From NCBI GenBank assembly GCA_009823395.1, contig CM020518.1, positions 12,396,501-12,460,500 on the forward strand: a stretch of DNA of 64,000 bases, given 5' to 3'. Source of the stretch: Thamnaconus septentrionalis (lineage: Eukaryota > Chordata > Actinopteri > Tetraodontiformes > Monacanthidae). The notes beneath the pieces were generated by a model, which searched no databases, was not told the DNA's origin, and was given only the letters and a program-made list of their open reading frames with translations. Shown here piece after piece: positions 1-15,443 of the stretch. The number at the start of each line of letters is the position of its first letter. The stretch's first letter is position 1. Both the position numbers and the translations under genes were made by a program.

Positions 1-2852
<2,852 letters not shown>

Positions 2853-3523
2853 AGCGGCGGCGGCGGCAGAGGCTCCGCCTCCCTCCCGCACGGACTCGAG
2901 CGAAAAGGCCTCGCGGGAGTCTCGGAGACTCCCGAGACTTTTATTTTTTTGTTCCTCGCTCCCCGAGAGGCTCCGTTTTCCCCCGCCGACCGGCAGACGT
3001 TAAAGCGGAACGAACGAAACGGAAAAGACGTGAAAAAAAAAAAGCCCTGGAAGCTTCTGGGTGACTTTTTTTCTTGCGGCGAGGCCGAGGTGAGTCTGAA
3101 TGTAGGATTCTTCCCCTCTTATTGCGGGAGCACAGAACGGAGCGGAATCTGCTGAACTCTACCCCCTCCACCTCCACCTCCACCTCCCCCCACCCCCCAC
3201 CCCCAGCAGAGGACACCTGAGGCCTTTTCCTATTGGTGCTTGATTTTTTTTTTTTTTTTTTTTCTTCAAAGCTTTACCAGCCGGGAATGTTCGAAAACGC
3301 AGCAGAGAAAACTTTGTACGGAACTTTTCCTCCCCACCCCCCACCCCGTCCCTCCACCTCCTCCACCTCCTCCACCTCCTCCACCTCCACCCAACAACAC
3401 CTCTTGGTTTTTTTTCCTTTTTTTTTTTTTATCACTCGTGTCATATATTTCTTTTCGTTTGTTGTCGTCCGTGTGTTTCTGCACAAGTGTTTTCTGTACG
3501 CAGCTGTGTGAGTACGCGCGCTG

Positions 3524-3569
<46 letters not shown>

Positions 3570-3572
3570 GTG
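3524..3572. repeat. TG/AG microsatellite
   Basis: (TG)n runs directly into (AG)n inside the pik3r1 3' UTR. Confidence 0.9.
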
Positions 3573-5080
3573 AGACTGTCCATGTGACCAAAACCCATAG
3601 AATCAGGAAACCGTGTGAGGTCAGTGGGGGGGGCGTGTAACACATGTGCTGGTGTTGTGTTCAGTAGCAGGCCGTGGGTCAGCTGATAAAATGTAGCAAA
3701 ATGGCACTTTTTTTAAAAAACAGAGTTTAATTTTTTTTGAAAAGACTCCTATGGACTTTTTTTTTGTTTTTGTTTTTGTTTGTTTTTTTTGACGGACGGG
3801 AGGAGCTGCAGGGCCGCCTGCCTCCTCCTCCCGCCCTCCGTCGGAACGTCGCAGAAGTGAACTTGATGACGGCGACCGCGGCGCAGGCGAAACTATGAAC
3901 GGACTCACTGTTTTTTTTTTTTTTTTCTGTACATATGTGAAAAGGAAAAAAATAATAATGTGCAAAACGGTCGTGAAAGCGAGGGAAAGAAAAAAAAAGT
4001 GCACCATACCAAAAAGGATCAGTTCCAGTTTTAGTTTCTATTCTTGATCTGCTATGCAATTCTCTCCTCTTCGTCCAACAACTTCTCCTTCAGAACTGCG
4101 TGTTTGACTCAAACAAAGAAGCCAACCGTATAAGCTCGTTTCTCTCGCTCGCTCGCCCGCTCGCTCTCTCTCTCTTTTCTCCTGTGTAAATATCCAAGAG
4201 GATGTTTTATGTCAATAATGCCAAGACACAGTTACAGATGATGAGTTTTTAAAAAGAGGATGACGATGGTGATGATCATAATAATAATAATAATAATAGC
4301 AACGTACACTTTATTACAAATGACTTTAACAGCCGGTGTGACGACGGAAGAGATGCGTATTTTATTAGTCAGATTTCTCACGTCAGACTTTTTCTCAGGC
4401 GGAGACTCCTTTTTTTTTTTTTTTTTTTCCCCCGCCGTCGTTCGTTGATTTTTTTTTCTTTTTTTTCTTTTTTTTCCTTCTTTACGAGCGCCGAGGCGCT
4501 TCGGTCGCACGCTCGGACGAAGGGCAGTTGAAGCGCTCAGAGGACGGGATGATGGGAGCTCGTACAAAAAAAACCCTCATCAACCATCAGCACCACAACG
4601 ACAGTATAGATTTATTTTGTTATAAGAAATGTATAAATATATATAAAAAATATATATATATATTAAAAAAAAAAAAAAAAGTGTTCCCACCTGAGGATAT
4701 ATTACCGACGCAGGCTGGTGTTGTTAAAGACAGATATTCATCGTCCACCTAGTATTTTTCTGTATCAGAAAATCACTGTTTACATATGTGGATCAGCTCA
4801 TTTCAGATCTGTAATTTCACAGAGGACAACATGTGCCAGTTGAATCCCCCAGAGAGTGAAAGAAAGAAAGAAAAAAAAAATAATAACAGTTTAGCCACAG
4901 CTCAAATCTTCTTTTCTTTTTTGCTCATCTTTGTTTTTTTGTTTTTTTTTTTTTTTTTGTTTGTTTTTTCAAACGAGTCCACGATTCCGACGGCTGGTAC
5001 GTGTCGAAGGGGGTGATCGGCAAAGATCTGAAATGAAGCTCTCGAGTCTCGTGAAGCGACTAAAAAAAAAAATCAAATCA

Positions 5081-5086
5081 AATAAA
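5081..5086 (+). promoter_or_regulatory. pik3r1: Candidate proximal poly(A) signal
   Basis: AATAAA lies about 2.2 kb after the stop codon and could give a shorter 3' UTR. Based on the hexamer only. Confidence 0.35.
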
Positions 5087-5839
5087 ACGTTCACATGCGG
5101 TACTTAAATTCCAAGCCCCCCCCCCCCCGAAAAAGTAGCCACGATCGGGAGAGAAATCGTAATTTTTTTTTTGCGTAACGGATTTAGCGGAAAGGACTTT
5201 TAACCCGACGTCGACGTTTTTGACTTCTATTGCTCCCGGTTCTACCAACACCTGCCCTGGTTCTGTCTAAATGGACTTGCAAAGTTCTGAAGGGCAGCGC
5301 GGCTTCCCGCCTGAAGGTCGGACGATTCGCCCGCTATCGAAGATAAAAGTGTGGAAACTGAGACCATTGGAGAACTTCTGCTTTTTTTCTTTTTAACACG
5401 GTAAAATGTAAGTTTGACTTTCTCCCCCAGTTACTCATCTAAGATTTAATTTGTTTCTAGTATGATAGTGATGTCATTTATCCTAGGTTTTTATTGGTTC
5501 TTCTAAAACTGTTTTTTTTTTTTTTTTTAAAGGACCTCGTGTCTTGCCATGTATTTTACTAGAAGAAAATCTGATTTTGATTTGCCTGCTGAACAGCTGC
5601 TGGCATGAATGTTAATGTCAAAAACTTCTATTTTTTAGTTCTTGAACAACATAAATCATTATTTCTCTTTGCCCCTGATTCTAAGTTGTATAATTATTGT
5701 AGTTGTCCTTTTTTTTTTTTTTTCTTAATTTGAAGCTTGTCTTATTGTGAATGTCCCCAGACACGCTGATTGGACTGAGATTTACCAGTGTTCCCCTCCA
5801 GTTTTGCTTCAACTCTGTATTGGACTTTGTTAAAAAGGA

Positions 5840-5845
5840 AATAAA
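5840..5845 (+). promoter_or_regulatory. pik3r1: Candidate distal poly(A) signal of pik3r1
   Basis: AATAAA lies about 15 bp before an A-rich run, after which the sequence character changes to intergenic. This is the best candidate for the end of the transcript. Confidence 0.55.
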
Positions 5846-5880
5846 AACACTTCTTTTTAAAAAAAAAAAATGCTTTGTCT

Positions 5881-8800
5881 GTCTTCTATTTTCACCTTAA
5901 TCAATTCACCATTGGATGGATGGATGTGGAATGGGTTAAAAAAAATGTATAGATTATCCCATTTCAGGGGATGTTTCATGAGTGCATTTCTTTTGTGTAC
6001 TGAGATAAGATAAGATTGATTTTTATGCCTGCCAAAGATTACCTCTGCCAATGGTTAACCAGCTCATCATTTCCCCAATCTTTTTTTTTTTTGGTCTACA
6101 GATAACGGGGGAATGCGGCTTGAATTAAAAATCCCATTACGTAAATTTGACTTTACGTTTTCGAAAACAACAGTAACTCTTGTAATAAACGAGTAACGAG
6201 CAGCAACGCTGCGCTTTCACTGCTGAAGCAAACAGAAAGTGCCATAAAGCAGAGGGGCCTCTGTGAGCTTTTTGCTAAAAAAAAAAAATCCTTGTTTTCC
6301 CCTTGTGAAAGGTGCAACAATGCTGACTTTTAGCAGAAAGCTGACACTGAACCTCCAGGACCTCCTTTTTTTACAGGAGGCAGTAAACAGAGGGTTAAAT
6401 ATGCTGTTTTCTAGACATCAGCACCGTTTTCTGGATCATTAATTGTGCAAAACCTCTCCGTTCGACTCCTTATGCAATGACAACAGTCTGTTTATGTTGT
6501 GTGCGTGTGTTAACCTTGCAGATTGTCTTTGGTTGCCGGTTGAATTTGAATACATTTCAAACGGATGATTCTGGGGAATTGTTGCTCGCTGATGAACCGG
6601 AAACAAAGGTTCGTATCTTCATGAACGCAAAATCGCCAACTGCTATCCTCTCTCCAACTGCGCTCTGCTTTACCCCCTAGAGTCTGACTTCTCGCTGGCA
6701 GACCAACCAGTTTTTTGGGAATGACAGCTGGAGCCTTCACCTCGCGTTGCGAAACACCGGCATGCCCGAAAGGTACAAGTTCAGTTGAGCGGATCAGACC
6801 GCGGCACCAAAAACCGAAACGCCACGTTTAGCGCGAACGTTTTCACCCGCGTTCAATCTTCCAGAGATTAGCGAGTCGACATGCATTCATTTGACTTATA
6901 TTGTAATCTGAACACAAACTTTGAATTAGAACGTGCCTTTTTTTTGTTGTTTTTTTTTTTAAATACATGGAACCAGATTAAGAAACATTAACGTTGAAAA
7001 CAAAGCCATGCATTGTTCAATACAACTTTGTAAACATTATGACAGTATAAACATCGATCATTTTTAAAATTGCTTGCATCATTGACTTTCATGTTGAACA
7101 ATATTGAACGTTTGCGTGTGTCTGTTTTAGCCCTGCTGACTAAAGAGTTTGTCTGCTGAACCGAGGCGCTGAGATTGTTGAACCAGCCAGTTCCAGGTTG
7201 GGCTCATGGCGCAACAAGGATTACTGCTCGCTGTGGATTGGTTTGCTGTGTTGCTGAAATGACAGAAAAGCGTAAGAGGTGAGAAGGAGACGGTTCCTGG
7301 TTTATCCGGCCAGTATCTTATCGTATCTGCTGTGGGTGGAGTCACCGGGTCCTGTGGCATGGGAGCTAAAAATACAACTGACATTTTGAAAAAGAACAAA
7401 AACAATTTAAGAAGAAAGGAGCAGTCTAACTTGGTGATAAGTAGATAGGGTTTGGCGTCTTTGGCTCACAGGAAGTGACTGTGTATGCAACAAATGAAAG
7501 ATGAGTAATGTGGAATATATGCAAAAACCACCATAGCAAGTGTTTCATGTGGTCGCCACTTGGATGCAGCTATAGAGGTAAATGTTAAAAAAAAAATAAA
7601 AACACGACTACGTTTTTATGGCTTGGTATGTTTAAGAATTATTACAACTGTTGGAGCGTGAAAATAAAAAGATGAGAAAGCCCCATGACAGGGTGAGTGA
7701 CCTGTTGTGTTGCTGGGCTGTAAATACAGGCTACATTAGCGGTTAGTGGGCAGCGATTAATGGTCGTAATCCTGCGGAGGCATTTAACGATGATGATTTT
7801 TAATGGGAGTGGAGCAAAAAGAGAGTTGACATGAGGACAGCCAGAGTGGGTCAGGCCGTTACGAAAGCGCTTCTCGGTTACATAAATGCAGCTTCCTTCA
7901 TCTTTAGTTGTTATTATTTATTTATCTGTTTTCGTCGCTGGTCCTTTAAGGGCGAGTCGGTGGTGGCGGTGCGAGCGGGGGGTTGTTCCTCTTTTGGGTC
8001 AAATGCAGGCACTGTAATGCAGCCACACCGGTTACAGAGCTGTAAACGATGGCTTTTAAAGATAAGGCCGCCGGTTCAGACGGTTTATCTCGGCGGAGGC
8101 CGATAGAGCCAAGCGGCTCTGGCATTGCACAGCGGCGCCCTGTCAATGTTTAACGCGCGTATCTGCGGCATTGATGAGCTCCTCTTAGAAAGGGATCTCA
8201 GGGAAGTCATTGGGGGAGCAAAGTCCGTCAATCGACGACCCGATCTCCGCGTTGCGACACGACCAAACGGTCCCTCCACCGTCCGCTGGCCCCCTTCCAA
8301 ATCTCCCTTTGCGAATCGGCGGGGTCGCACTTATCAGCTCTCGGCGCATGGACAGGAAGCACCCTGGGTGTGCGACGTGGAGCGATTCGCCGGGAGACGC
8401 GTTCTCAGAAACGGCCCGTTGGAGGGTTTGCCCGAGTTCAAAGCGCCTCGGACGCAGACGTCTGTCTGTCTGTCTGTCTGTCTCCATGGGGCTGAAGCTG
8501 AAGTAAATTTTTTTTTAACCAGATGGAAGTTTTGCATTTATCAGCATCTCAGCCCCTGAAAGACAGTGGAGGTGTAGTTGTAGTTGTGTAGTGGTGAGTC
8601 CCAACTCAGTCGCTGCTGTTTTCGCATTTACAGGAAGTGAAGAGTCCCCCCCGCCCGCTTTTTTTCGTTCTTCTTTTTTTTTTTTTTAGCTGTAAATTTC
8701 AAACACACAGTACAGACTGAGCAGGCTACATTTTACAACACACAAAACCAAGCACGCGCCACAACTTTCAGAACTGAATATGGCGACAAAGCTTCCCGCT

Positions 8801-11800
8801 AAAGCCTGTGAAGCTATAGCTAGCGTTGGTCGAGCACATGAATTGTACGTCGTTTCGCACCCAAGTAGCCTCCAAACGTGCGCTTGTGTGTTCACGTACT
8901 TCACGATAAGCATTAAGGAAGTGTCTGAATTTTGACACGCCTAAATTTGTGGCTTTACGAGGCTGAAATCTTAAATTGTCCTCGTGAGTCTGTTCTCTCC
9001 TCAGCTTTTATTCAGCAATAAATTAATCGCGTCATAAAAAAATAAAAGCAACTCAGAGCTCAGTGTTTTTTTTTTTTTTTTTTTTTAATCCCTGAAACGA
9101 TTCCAGACTAAATGTCACATAAATCCATAACGCTCTCCGTGGACTCTGCTCAGAGATAGAGCACAGCGGCCCGTTTATCTAATTGCTAATATGGGCCTCT
9201 TAATAATTAACGAGGCAGCTGCACAGCTGCAGTGACATCACATCTGATTGGCTGGAGCGGCGTGCAGATGGATGCCACAGTGCTGCCGCGTGAGCGCAGG
9301 TCGGGCCGTAAACCGGTTCCATTAATGGTGATTTATCGTCTTCTTAATGAGATTGGCGCGCAGAGAGATGACAGCTGCCGTCTCAACAGTAGGACCTACG
9401 ATCTCAGTTCACAACAAAGACTTTTGTGACTGTTTTTTTGAGACTTTCAAGATTGAAGTTTCTTCGACAGAACGTTGACCGTGGTCAGTAGGGCCATGTG
9501 GCGAAAGTCCCGTCGTGTTAGGGGTCGTCTAAAAAAGCTCGGAAAAGAGGGATACCTCGCTGAGAATGGCAGCTGATCAAATCTATGTTTAGCTATCACA
9601 ACACAGATGGGGGATTTGCAAACATTTCAAATGTCAAAGGTCGGAGCCGACCTCCAACTTTGAATACCCGGGGGATTCATTGTGATGCTAATCCTGTTTT
9701 TATCCACTCAGGCCCTAAAATAAACCCTGGCGCTCTGAAGAATGAGCCGTAATCCCCCCCCCGTCAGCGAGCCGGTGTGCTCCCGTTCTGAGCCGAGGAT
9801 GTTATGTCACAGGGCTGCTGTGCTAAGACCATCGGCCGGGGGGAGGGGAACGTGAGCAGGTACAAGCGATACGATGAGGGGATTTTCTGGGATCGTTTGA
9901 AATGGCTTTTCACTGCGAGCATGCAGGACAAATTGCGCGTCTCTTTTGTTCGAGTCGACCGCAATCATAAAGTGAAGGACGAGCCGAGGTTGCCATTTGA
10001 CGATGGGCCGCTCTGAGCGCCGGTCTGGTATTTTGGAGGGCGGATCGCTGAAATTTCAGCACTGGAATCAAAGTCATGTTACTGACAGAAAATATTTCGA
10101 GACGGTGTTAAGATCCCGCCCGGACATGCCAGGGCTAGCTTCTCTTCTTCAGAAGAAGAATACGAGGAAAGCAAGACGGGGAGAAACTGCTAGCCTTGAC
10201 ATTGCTAAGGAGATTAGCATTGATGTTGCAATGGTGGATGTTTGGTCCAGAACTAGGGGGTGTTTTTGCCATAAATGTAGGACACTGAATGGCGCTGATC
10301 TTTTTCAGTGGCCAACATTTGTTTTCCTTCACTTCTGATTGCTTTCGGGAGGAGTTCAGTCAAAGACTGTGGCACATGCTGTAGCTACCAGCTCGCTATG
10401 TGACGCTACGTCGCACCTTTGCTCCCTTTCTCACTCAGAGAAAGCCTGAACTGTCCAAATGGTTTCTTTGCCAGACGAGACGGACAGGAAAAGTCCCATC
10501 TGCTGTTGCGGGTTAATTATTTGTTTTAGCTGCGCAGAACCTTTTTAACGATAGGCGCTCAGCTTCTGGGTTGGCCGGCGTCAGTGTTGCAGCAGGTTTG
10601 GCTGCTTCTCTTGCAAAAGCAAAACTGAAAAAGTAACCACGGCACATCCGCAAACCTGAATAGTTTCAGAAATAGAGAGTGAACTGACTGTGCTTGAGGG
10701 TATTTGAGGGGAATTTTTTGAAAAAAAAAAAATGTATGTACACGTACAGTATTGTGGCTGTTAATATTTTTCAACAATTTAGTAGCATCTAGCAAGTAGC
10801 ATCTTAACTGGCGGCACTTGTGGCAAGAAAAAATGTTTTCAACACTTAGAAACGTTTTTTTTTCTTGACAATTTAACCTTTATTTATACACGTAACCTCT
10901 TTGAGGGACTGGAACTCAGCTTCCACCAAAGTTGAGCTTCCCTGCTCTGCTGTTTCCCCCCTTGCCTCTTACGTAAAATCGAAAGCGTGTGACCCGTGCG
11001 TCTATACATCTAGTCGATAATGAAATAGTGCGCGTCTTAGGATTACAAACCTAAATATTGCAATCGCATCACATGACCTGTACCACATAGGCCGACTTAA
11101 TGTGCAGGCTGGTGGAATTAGCCAAAATTGCAACCAAAGTCCACGAGTCCAGATGGCAACTTGACGAGGTTGAGGAATTGGGGTTGCGATCCTTGCAAGC
11201 GGCGCTGCGACGGAGGCAGCCCGAGCCACGACACACATACATTGATGCGGTACGCGCCGGGAACACGGCCTCAATCCTCTTAAGGCTCGGGTCCAACTTG
11301 ACGTACATCTGCATGCAGCGATCTAATGAAATGTATTTCCGTCCTAATGCTCTCAACGTAAAGCCACGCGGCGGGTGGTGGGACGGTGGGACGGCGCGAC
11401 GACGCAGCGATGAGGATTACAAGATGGCAGAAGAAGAAATGAAAAGATAAAACATCAGCACGGCTAAATGTGGCTGTTTAGCCAGAGGTCGGACATCTGG
11501 CCTCAGGGGCGGGTGGGGCGGAGCTTTGTGTAATTGGTCCGCTTTTCTGAAAATGGGCAATAGCGTCAAATCTATAGGTCTCATCCAGCGGGTGATGAAC
11601 TAAATGAGCTCTGTTGTTAATCCATGTGATAGGGGTCCATTAGAGGTCGTCACTCAGGGGCGTGACAGGTTATAAAAGTGCAGATCTATGTCGGTGCCGA
11701 CACGGGAGGTCGCTGACTCCGACGCTTTGCGGCACTCAGCTGTGATGACACTTTAGACGTCGGTTGTTGAGGCCCCGCACATCGCAATCGTTTCCCTCGG

Positions 11801-12050
11801 TGACTGACGCCGTGTTTTTAACTCGCGAGCATCTCAACGGCGCAGCGTTTAACGGGGAGGAACGAGCTGGCGCATTTTATCACGTTGAAACATCGGGCAG
11901 TTTTGAGTAATGGGGCCCATTTATTTGCTTTTAAACCACGAGTGAGTGCTTGTGGTGTGCAGATTTGATCGGAGACGTGTTGCCACTGCGAGGATCTTTG
12001 TTGATCTTTGATTTTTGTTTTTCACATGGGTAAATTCTTACCTGTAATGT
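5881..12050. other. Intergenic sequence without a supportable gene
   Basis: I see no splice-consistent coding sequence or recognisable protein on either strand. Open frames of up to 144 codons overlap on both strands and show no family motifs. The stretch is mostly unique, with T-runs and a (GTCT)n tract near 8460-8481. One AT-rich block at 9160-9440 is listed separately. Confidence 0.6.
9160..9440. promoter_or_regulatory. Possible conserved non-coding element
   Basis: An unusually even, non-repetitive block holds several homeodomain-type ATTA/TAAT cores (TAATTGC, TTAATAATTAA, ATTAATGG, TTAATGAG) and E-box-like CAGCTG sites. That composition resembles vertebrate developmental enhancers. It is a judgement by eye, with no conservation data. 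Confidence 0.25.
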
Positions 12051-12059
12051 TGATTCTTT

Positions 12060-12290
12060 TAAGTCGATTTTTTTAAAATTTTCGGACATGTTGAGATCTC
12101 TTATCGTATGTATTCCTTGCATGCTAAACTATCATAATATAGTGCCTTTGGTCCGTTTCAAGCTGATTAAAGTATTTGTTTTTGAATTTTTTTGTACCCA
12201 GAAAAAAAACACATACTATATATAGCACGTTTGTTTTTTTTTTTTCAAGTTTTTCGGACATGTTGAGATTTTGCATTTTGCCACACTGCT
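12060..12290 (-). repeat. Two isolated inverted fragments of the 146-bp repeat
   Basis: The motif TTTCGGACATGTTGAGAT occurs near 12080 and 12250. It is the reverse complement of a core segment of the tandem unit at 13.66-14.77 kb. Confidence 0.7.
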
Positions 12291-12539
12291 GGAGTGGAGT
12301 GGAAAATTTGCAGTTGGAGCCTAGCAGGGGTCATGGCAGATGATTTAGATACATGTCCGCATGGTGCCAGGGACTGTGCACAGAGAGCAGAGCCAATCCA
12401 AATATAGCACAGACTCTAGGGAAAAGTTTCCTCGGAAAAACACGATTAATGGTGGACCAGTGCGTTTCAGTGAGACTGCATGGCGTGACTAACGTAAACA
12501 GCTTCTCTTTGCCAAAAGGTGGCCTTTGCTCTCCCAGTG

Positions 12540-12790
12540 TAAAATGAAGCTTCCTATTTGTTCATCAAAAACACGACGGTCGTGTGAAAGAAGGCTTCCT
12601 ATTGGCTCGTGTAAAAGGAGGCTTTCTAGGCTCGCGTAAAACAAAAACTTCCATTTTGCTCTTGTAAAACGAGGCTTCCTATTGGTCAGTGCCAAATGAG
12701 GCTTCCAATTGGCGTTTTCAAAACAAAGCTTCCTATTGGCTTGCATGACATGAGGATTCCTATTGGTAAGTGCAAAGTGAGGCTTCCTTG
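12540..12790 (+). repeat. Degenerate ~30-bp minisatellite
   Basis: About eight imperfect repeats of a unit like GAGGCTTCCTATTGGCTCG followed by TGTAAAA. Nearly all carry an ATTGG (reverse CCAAT) pentamer. Confidence 0.8.
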
Positions 12791-12969
12791 AGGTTCATAT
12801 GTCAAAAATTAGGAGCGTCAAATGTGTACTGGGAGAGGATGCTGATGTTTTTGACAAAACTTCGACTTTATTGTGCATTAAAAAAGTACATTACATAATT
12901 TTAAACTTTGAAAAGACAATCGCGGGACTATTGATTCCATAAATGTAGCATCTTCCTGGTGGAAACAAG

Positions 12970-13290
12970 GTCCATTTCAGAATCAGAATAAACTTTGTCA
13001 TCGTCGTATGTAAAAAAATAAAATAAAATAAATAAATACATAAAAATTTTACTGCAAATATAAACTTGTATCAAATCCAGCAAATAGACAGAGTGCAACA
13101 GTTAAAAAGTGCAAAATGAAGAGAATTTGTGCAATGGAGAGAACGTAACAGTTTTGACAGTAATAGCACAGAAGGACCACCCTCATCAGTCGTTATTTTG
13201 AATAGTTTATTGTCGATATTGCTCTTGGAATGAAACTGTCTTTCCTCCTGCTTTTCCTGGCATTGTGTCAGCCGCAGCTCTGTCTCGAGG
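12970..13290. mobile_element. Probable retroposon-derived fragment
   Basis: The phrase TTCAGAATCAGAATAAACTT, followed by A/T-rich simple repeats and AGTGCAAC/GTGCAAAATG phrases, resembles a dispersed retroposon tail common in fish genomes. Boundaries and family are uncertain. Confidence 0.4.
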
Positions 13291-13659
13291 GTAACAGCAG
13301 AACCTGGTGGTTTCCAGGGTGAAGGTACGTAGTTGGGCTCGGCAGAGAGTAACCCACGATCGTCAGGGCCGTCCGTGTTCACCACTTTGCAGTGGTTTCC
13401 TGTCCGCAGCTGAGCTCCCTGCTAACAGGAAGTTGTTTATTCTGAGGGCAGAGAAAAAAATACTGTCATCAGCCCGAAACTCACCCAAATCACCGTCCTG
13501 TGATAATTTAGCGTGAGACGGACTAGTAGAAAGAGAAATCTGAACAGGAAAAACAATTGTAAAAAAAAACAACATATGCACATACATACATGTAACTAAC
13601 GTATGTTGTTTATTTCTAGGAACGACAAGAATAAAAAAAATGCTTTAATCAGCCCTAAA

Positions 13660-14765
13660 CTAAATCAAAACCAACGTCCTATTGTAGCTTAGCACGAGAC
13701 CGAGCTGTTCCAAGCAAAATCTCAACATGTCCGAAAATTGGAAAAAACGACTTACTATTGCATGTCGTTTTTTCCCAAAATACAAAAATACTTTTATCAG
13801 TTCGAAATGCACTGAAACCACCTTCTTAGCATAGCTTAGCACGAGACCGAGCTGTTCCAAGCAAAATCTCAACATGTCCGAAAATTGGAAAAAACGACTT
13901 ACTATTGTATGTCGTTTTTTCCCAAATACAAAAATACTTTTATCAGTTCGAAATGCACTGAAACCACCTTCTTAGCATAGCTTAGCACGAGGCCGAGCTG
14001 TTCCAAGCAAAATCTCAACATGTCCGAAAATTGGAAAAAAGAAACCACCTACTTAGCATAGCTTAGCACGAGACCGAGCTTACTATTGCATGTCGTTTTT
14101 TCCCAAATACAAAAATACTTTTATCAGTTCGAAATGCACTGAAACCACCTTCTTAGCATAGCTTAGCACGAGGCCGAGCTGTTCCAAGCAAAATCTCAAC
14201 ATGTCCGAAAATTGGAAAAAACAAAAATACTTTTATCAGTTCGAAATGCAGTGAAACCACCTACTTAGCATAGCTTAGCACGAGACCGAGCTGTTCCAAG
14301 CAAAATCTCAACATGTCCGAAAATTGGAAAAAACGACTTACTATTGTATGTCGTTTTTTCCCAAATACAAAAATACTTTTATCAGTTCGAAATGCACTGA
14401 AACCACCTTCTTAGCATAGCTTAGCACGAGACCGAGCTGTTCCAAGCAAAATCTCAACATGTCCGAAAATTGGAAAAAACGACTTACTATTGCATGTCGT
14501 TTTTTCCCAAATACAAAAATACTTTTATCTGTTCGAAATGCACTGAAACCACCTTCTTAGCATAGCTTAGCACGAGACCGAGCTGTTCCAAGCAAAATCT
14601 CAACATGTCCGAAAATTGGAAAAAACGACTTACTATTGCATGTCGTTTTTTCCCAAAAAAAAAAAAAATACTTTTATCAGTTCGAAATGCACTGAAACCA
14701 CCTTCTTAGCATAGCTTAGCACGAGACCGAGCTGTTCCAAGCAAAATCTCAGCATGTCCGATAAT
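13660..14765 (+). repeat. 146-bp tandem repeat array (clean part)
   Basis: About seven to eight units of 146-147 bp. Landmarks in order are GCTTAGCACGAGACCGAGCTG, CAAAATCTCAACATGTCCG, a GACTTACTATTGCATGTCG block, TTATCAGTTCGAAATGCA and CACCTTCTTAGCATA. One unit is interrupted by a partial copy near 14040-14090. More diverged copies flank the array at 13430-13650 and 14770-14890. Open frames here are shared artefacts of the repeat. Confidence 0.88.
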
Positions 14766-14920
14766 CAGATATAGTATGTGCTTTTTTTCCAGGGCAAAAA
14801 AAAGAAAAAGAAAAAGAAAACTTTAATCAGCCTGGAACTCACCAAAGTCACCATCCTTTGATAGTTTGGCATGAGACAGACTAGTGTTTTTCTCCTTCTT
14901 TTCAAGTCACTTCATTGGTT

Positions 14921-15443
14921 AAATTGATGGATTGATTTGGTTTATTGACTGATAAATAACTTAAATAAAAAGATTTTCAAAAAATGTGTTGTTCTCCTAC
15001 ATTCCAAGGTTCTTCATTGACTATTTAATTATCCTTTGGTTGATTGCTTGTCTACTTCGACTACAACAGTGTTGAAAAACATACAGATTGATCAATCAAT
15101 GAAATAATTGAGTAATAAATTGACAACTGCAATAAACTGTTTTAAGTAAGGCATTAAGGTGGCCGAACCTCAGTAGCGTTGAAAATGTGTTCTACAGTTC
15201 AAATATTACAATTATTCAATGAATTGACTGATGATGAGTTAACTGCAATAAAGTTGATACAAATGAATGTGTGCTCCCACAATCCCAAGTAATAAATCAC
15301 ATGGGTTAGACAAGTACTTAACTGACAAATAAAATGCTCCTCCGTGCGAGAAGGGGGGCAGACACCGACCGTGCTGATGGTTGAAGGACCTTCGCCATCC
15401 ACGTCCAGCTCTCCTGGCCACACTGCCTTGTTTCCAGGAATCT
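14921..15443. repeat. Module copy A (clean, 523 bp)
   Basis: Aligns without gaps to 24194-24716 at a constant offset of 9,273 bp. I saw one mismatch by eye (AAAGATTTTC against AAAGACTTTC). It contains the landmark TCCTCCGTGCGAGAAGGG and ends at CCAGGAATCT, after which the two copies diverge. Confidence 0.88.

Larger units (their letters stand above)
2853..5857 (+). other. pik3r1: Probable pik3r1 3' UTR
   Basis: About 3 kb of non-coding sequence follows the stop without an obvious intron and ends just after the poly(A) signal at 5840-5845. It is rich in homopolymers (T, A and C runs), a CCT/CCA tract near 3350-3390, and a TG/AG microsatellite at 3524-3572. The end point is inferred from the signal only. 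Confidence 0.6.

Noticed and set aside
3240..3645. Open frames in the pik3r1 3' UTR
   Set aside because: They are translations of poly-T, CCT/CCA and TG/AG simple repeats.
8125..8559. 144-codon open frame near 8.1-8.6 kb
   Set aside because: Several overlapping frames on both strands, ends in a (GTCT)n microsatellite, no family resemblance.
11100..11450. 116-codon plus-strand open frame in the intergenic region
   Set aside because: Overlaps equally long frames on the other strand, has no recognisable motif, promoter or splice context, and sits in otherwise non-coding sequence.
13660..14765. CRISPR-like array of regular repeats
   Set aside because: Units are 146 bp head-to-tail without unique spacers, in eukaryotic DNA; this is a satellite-type tandem repeat.
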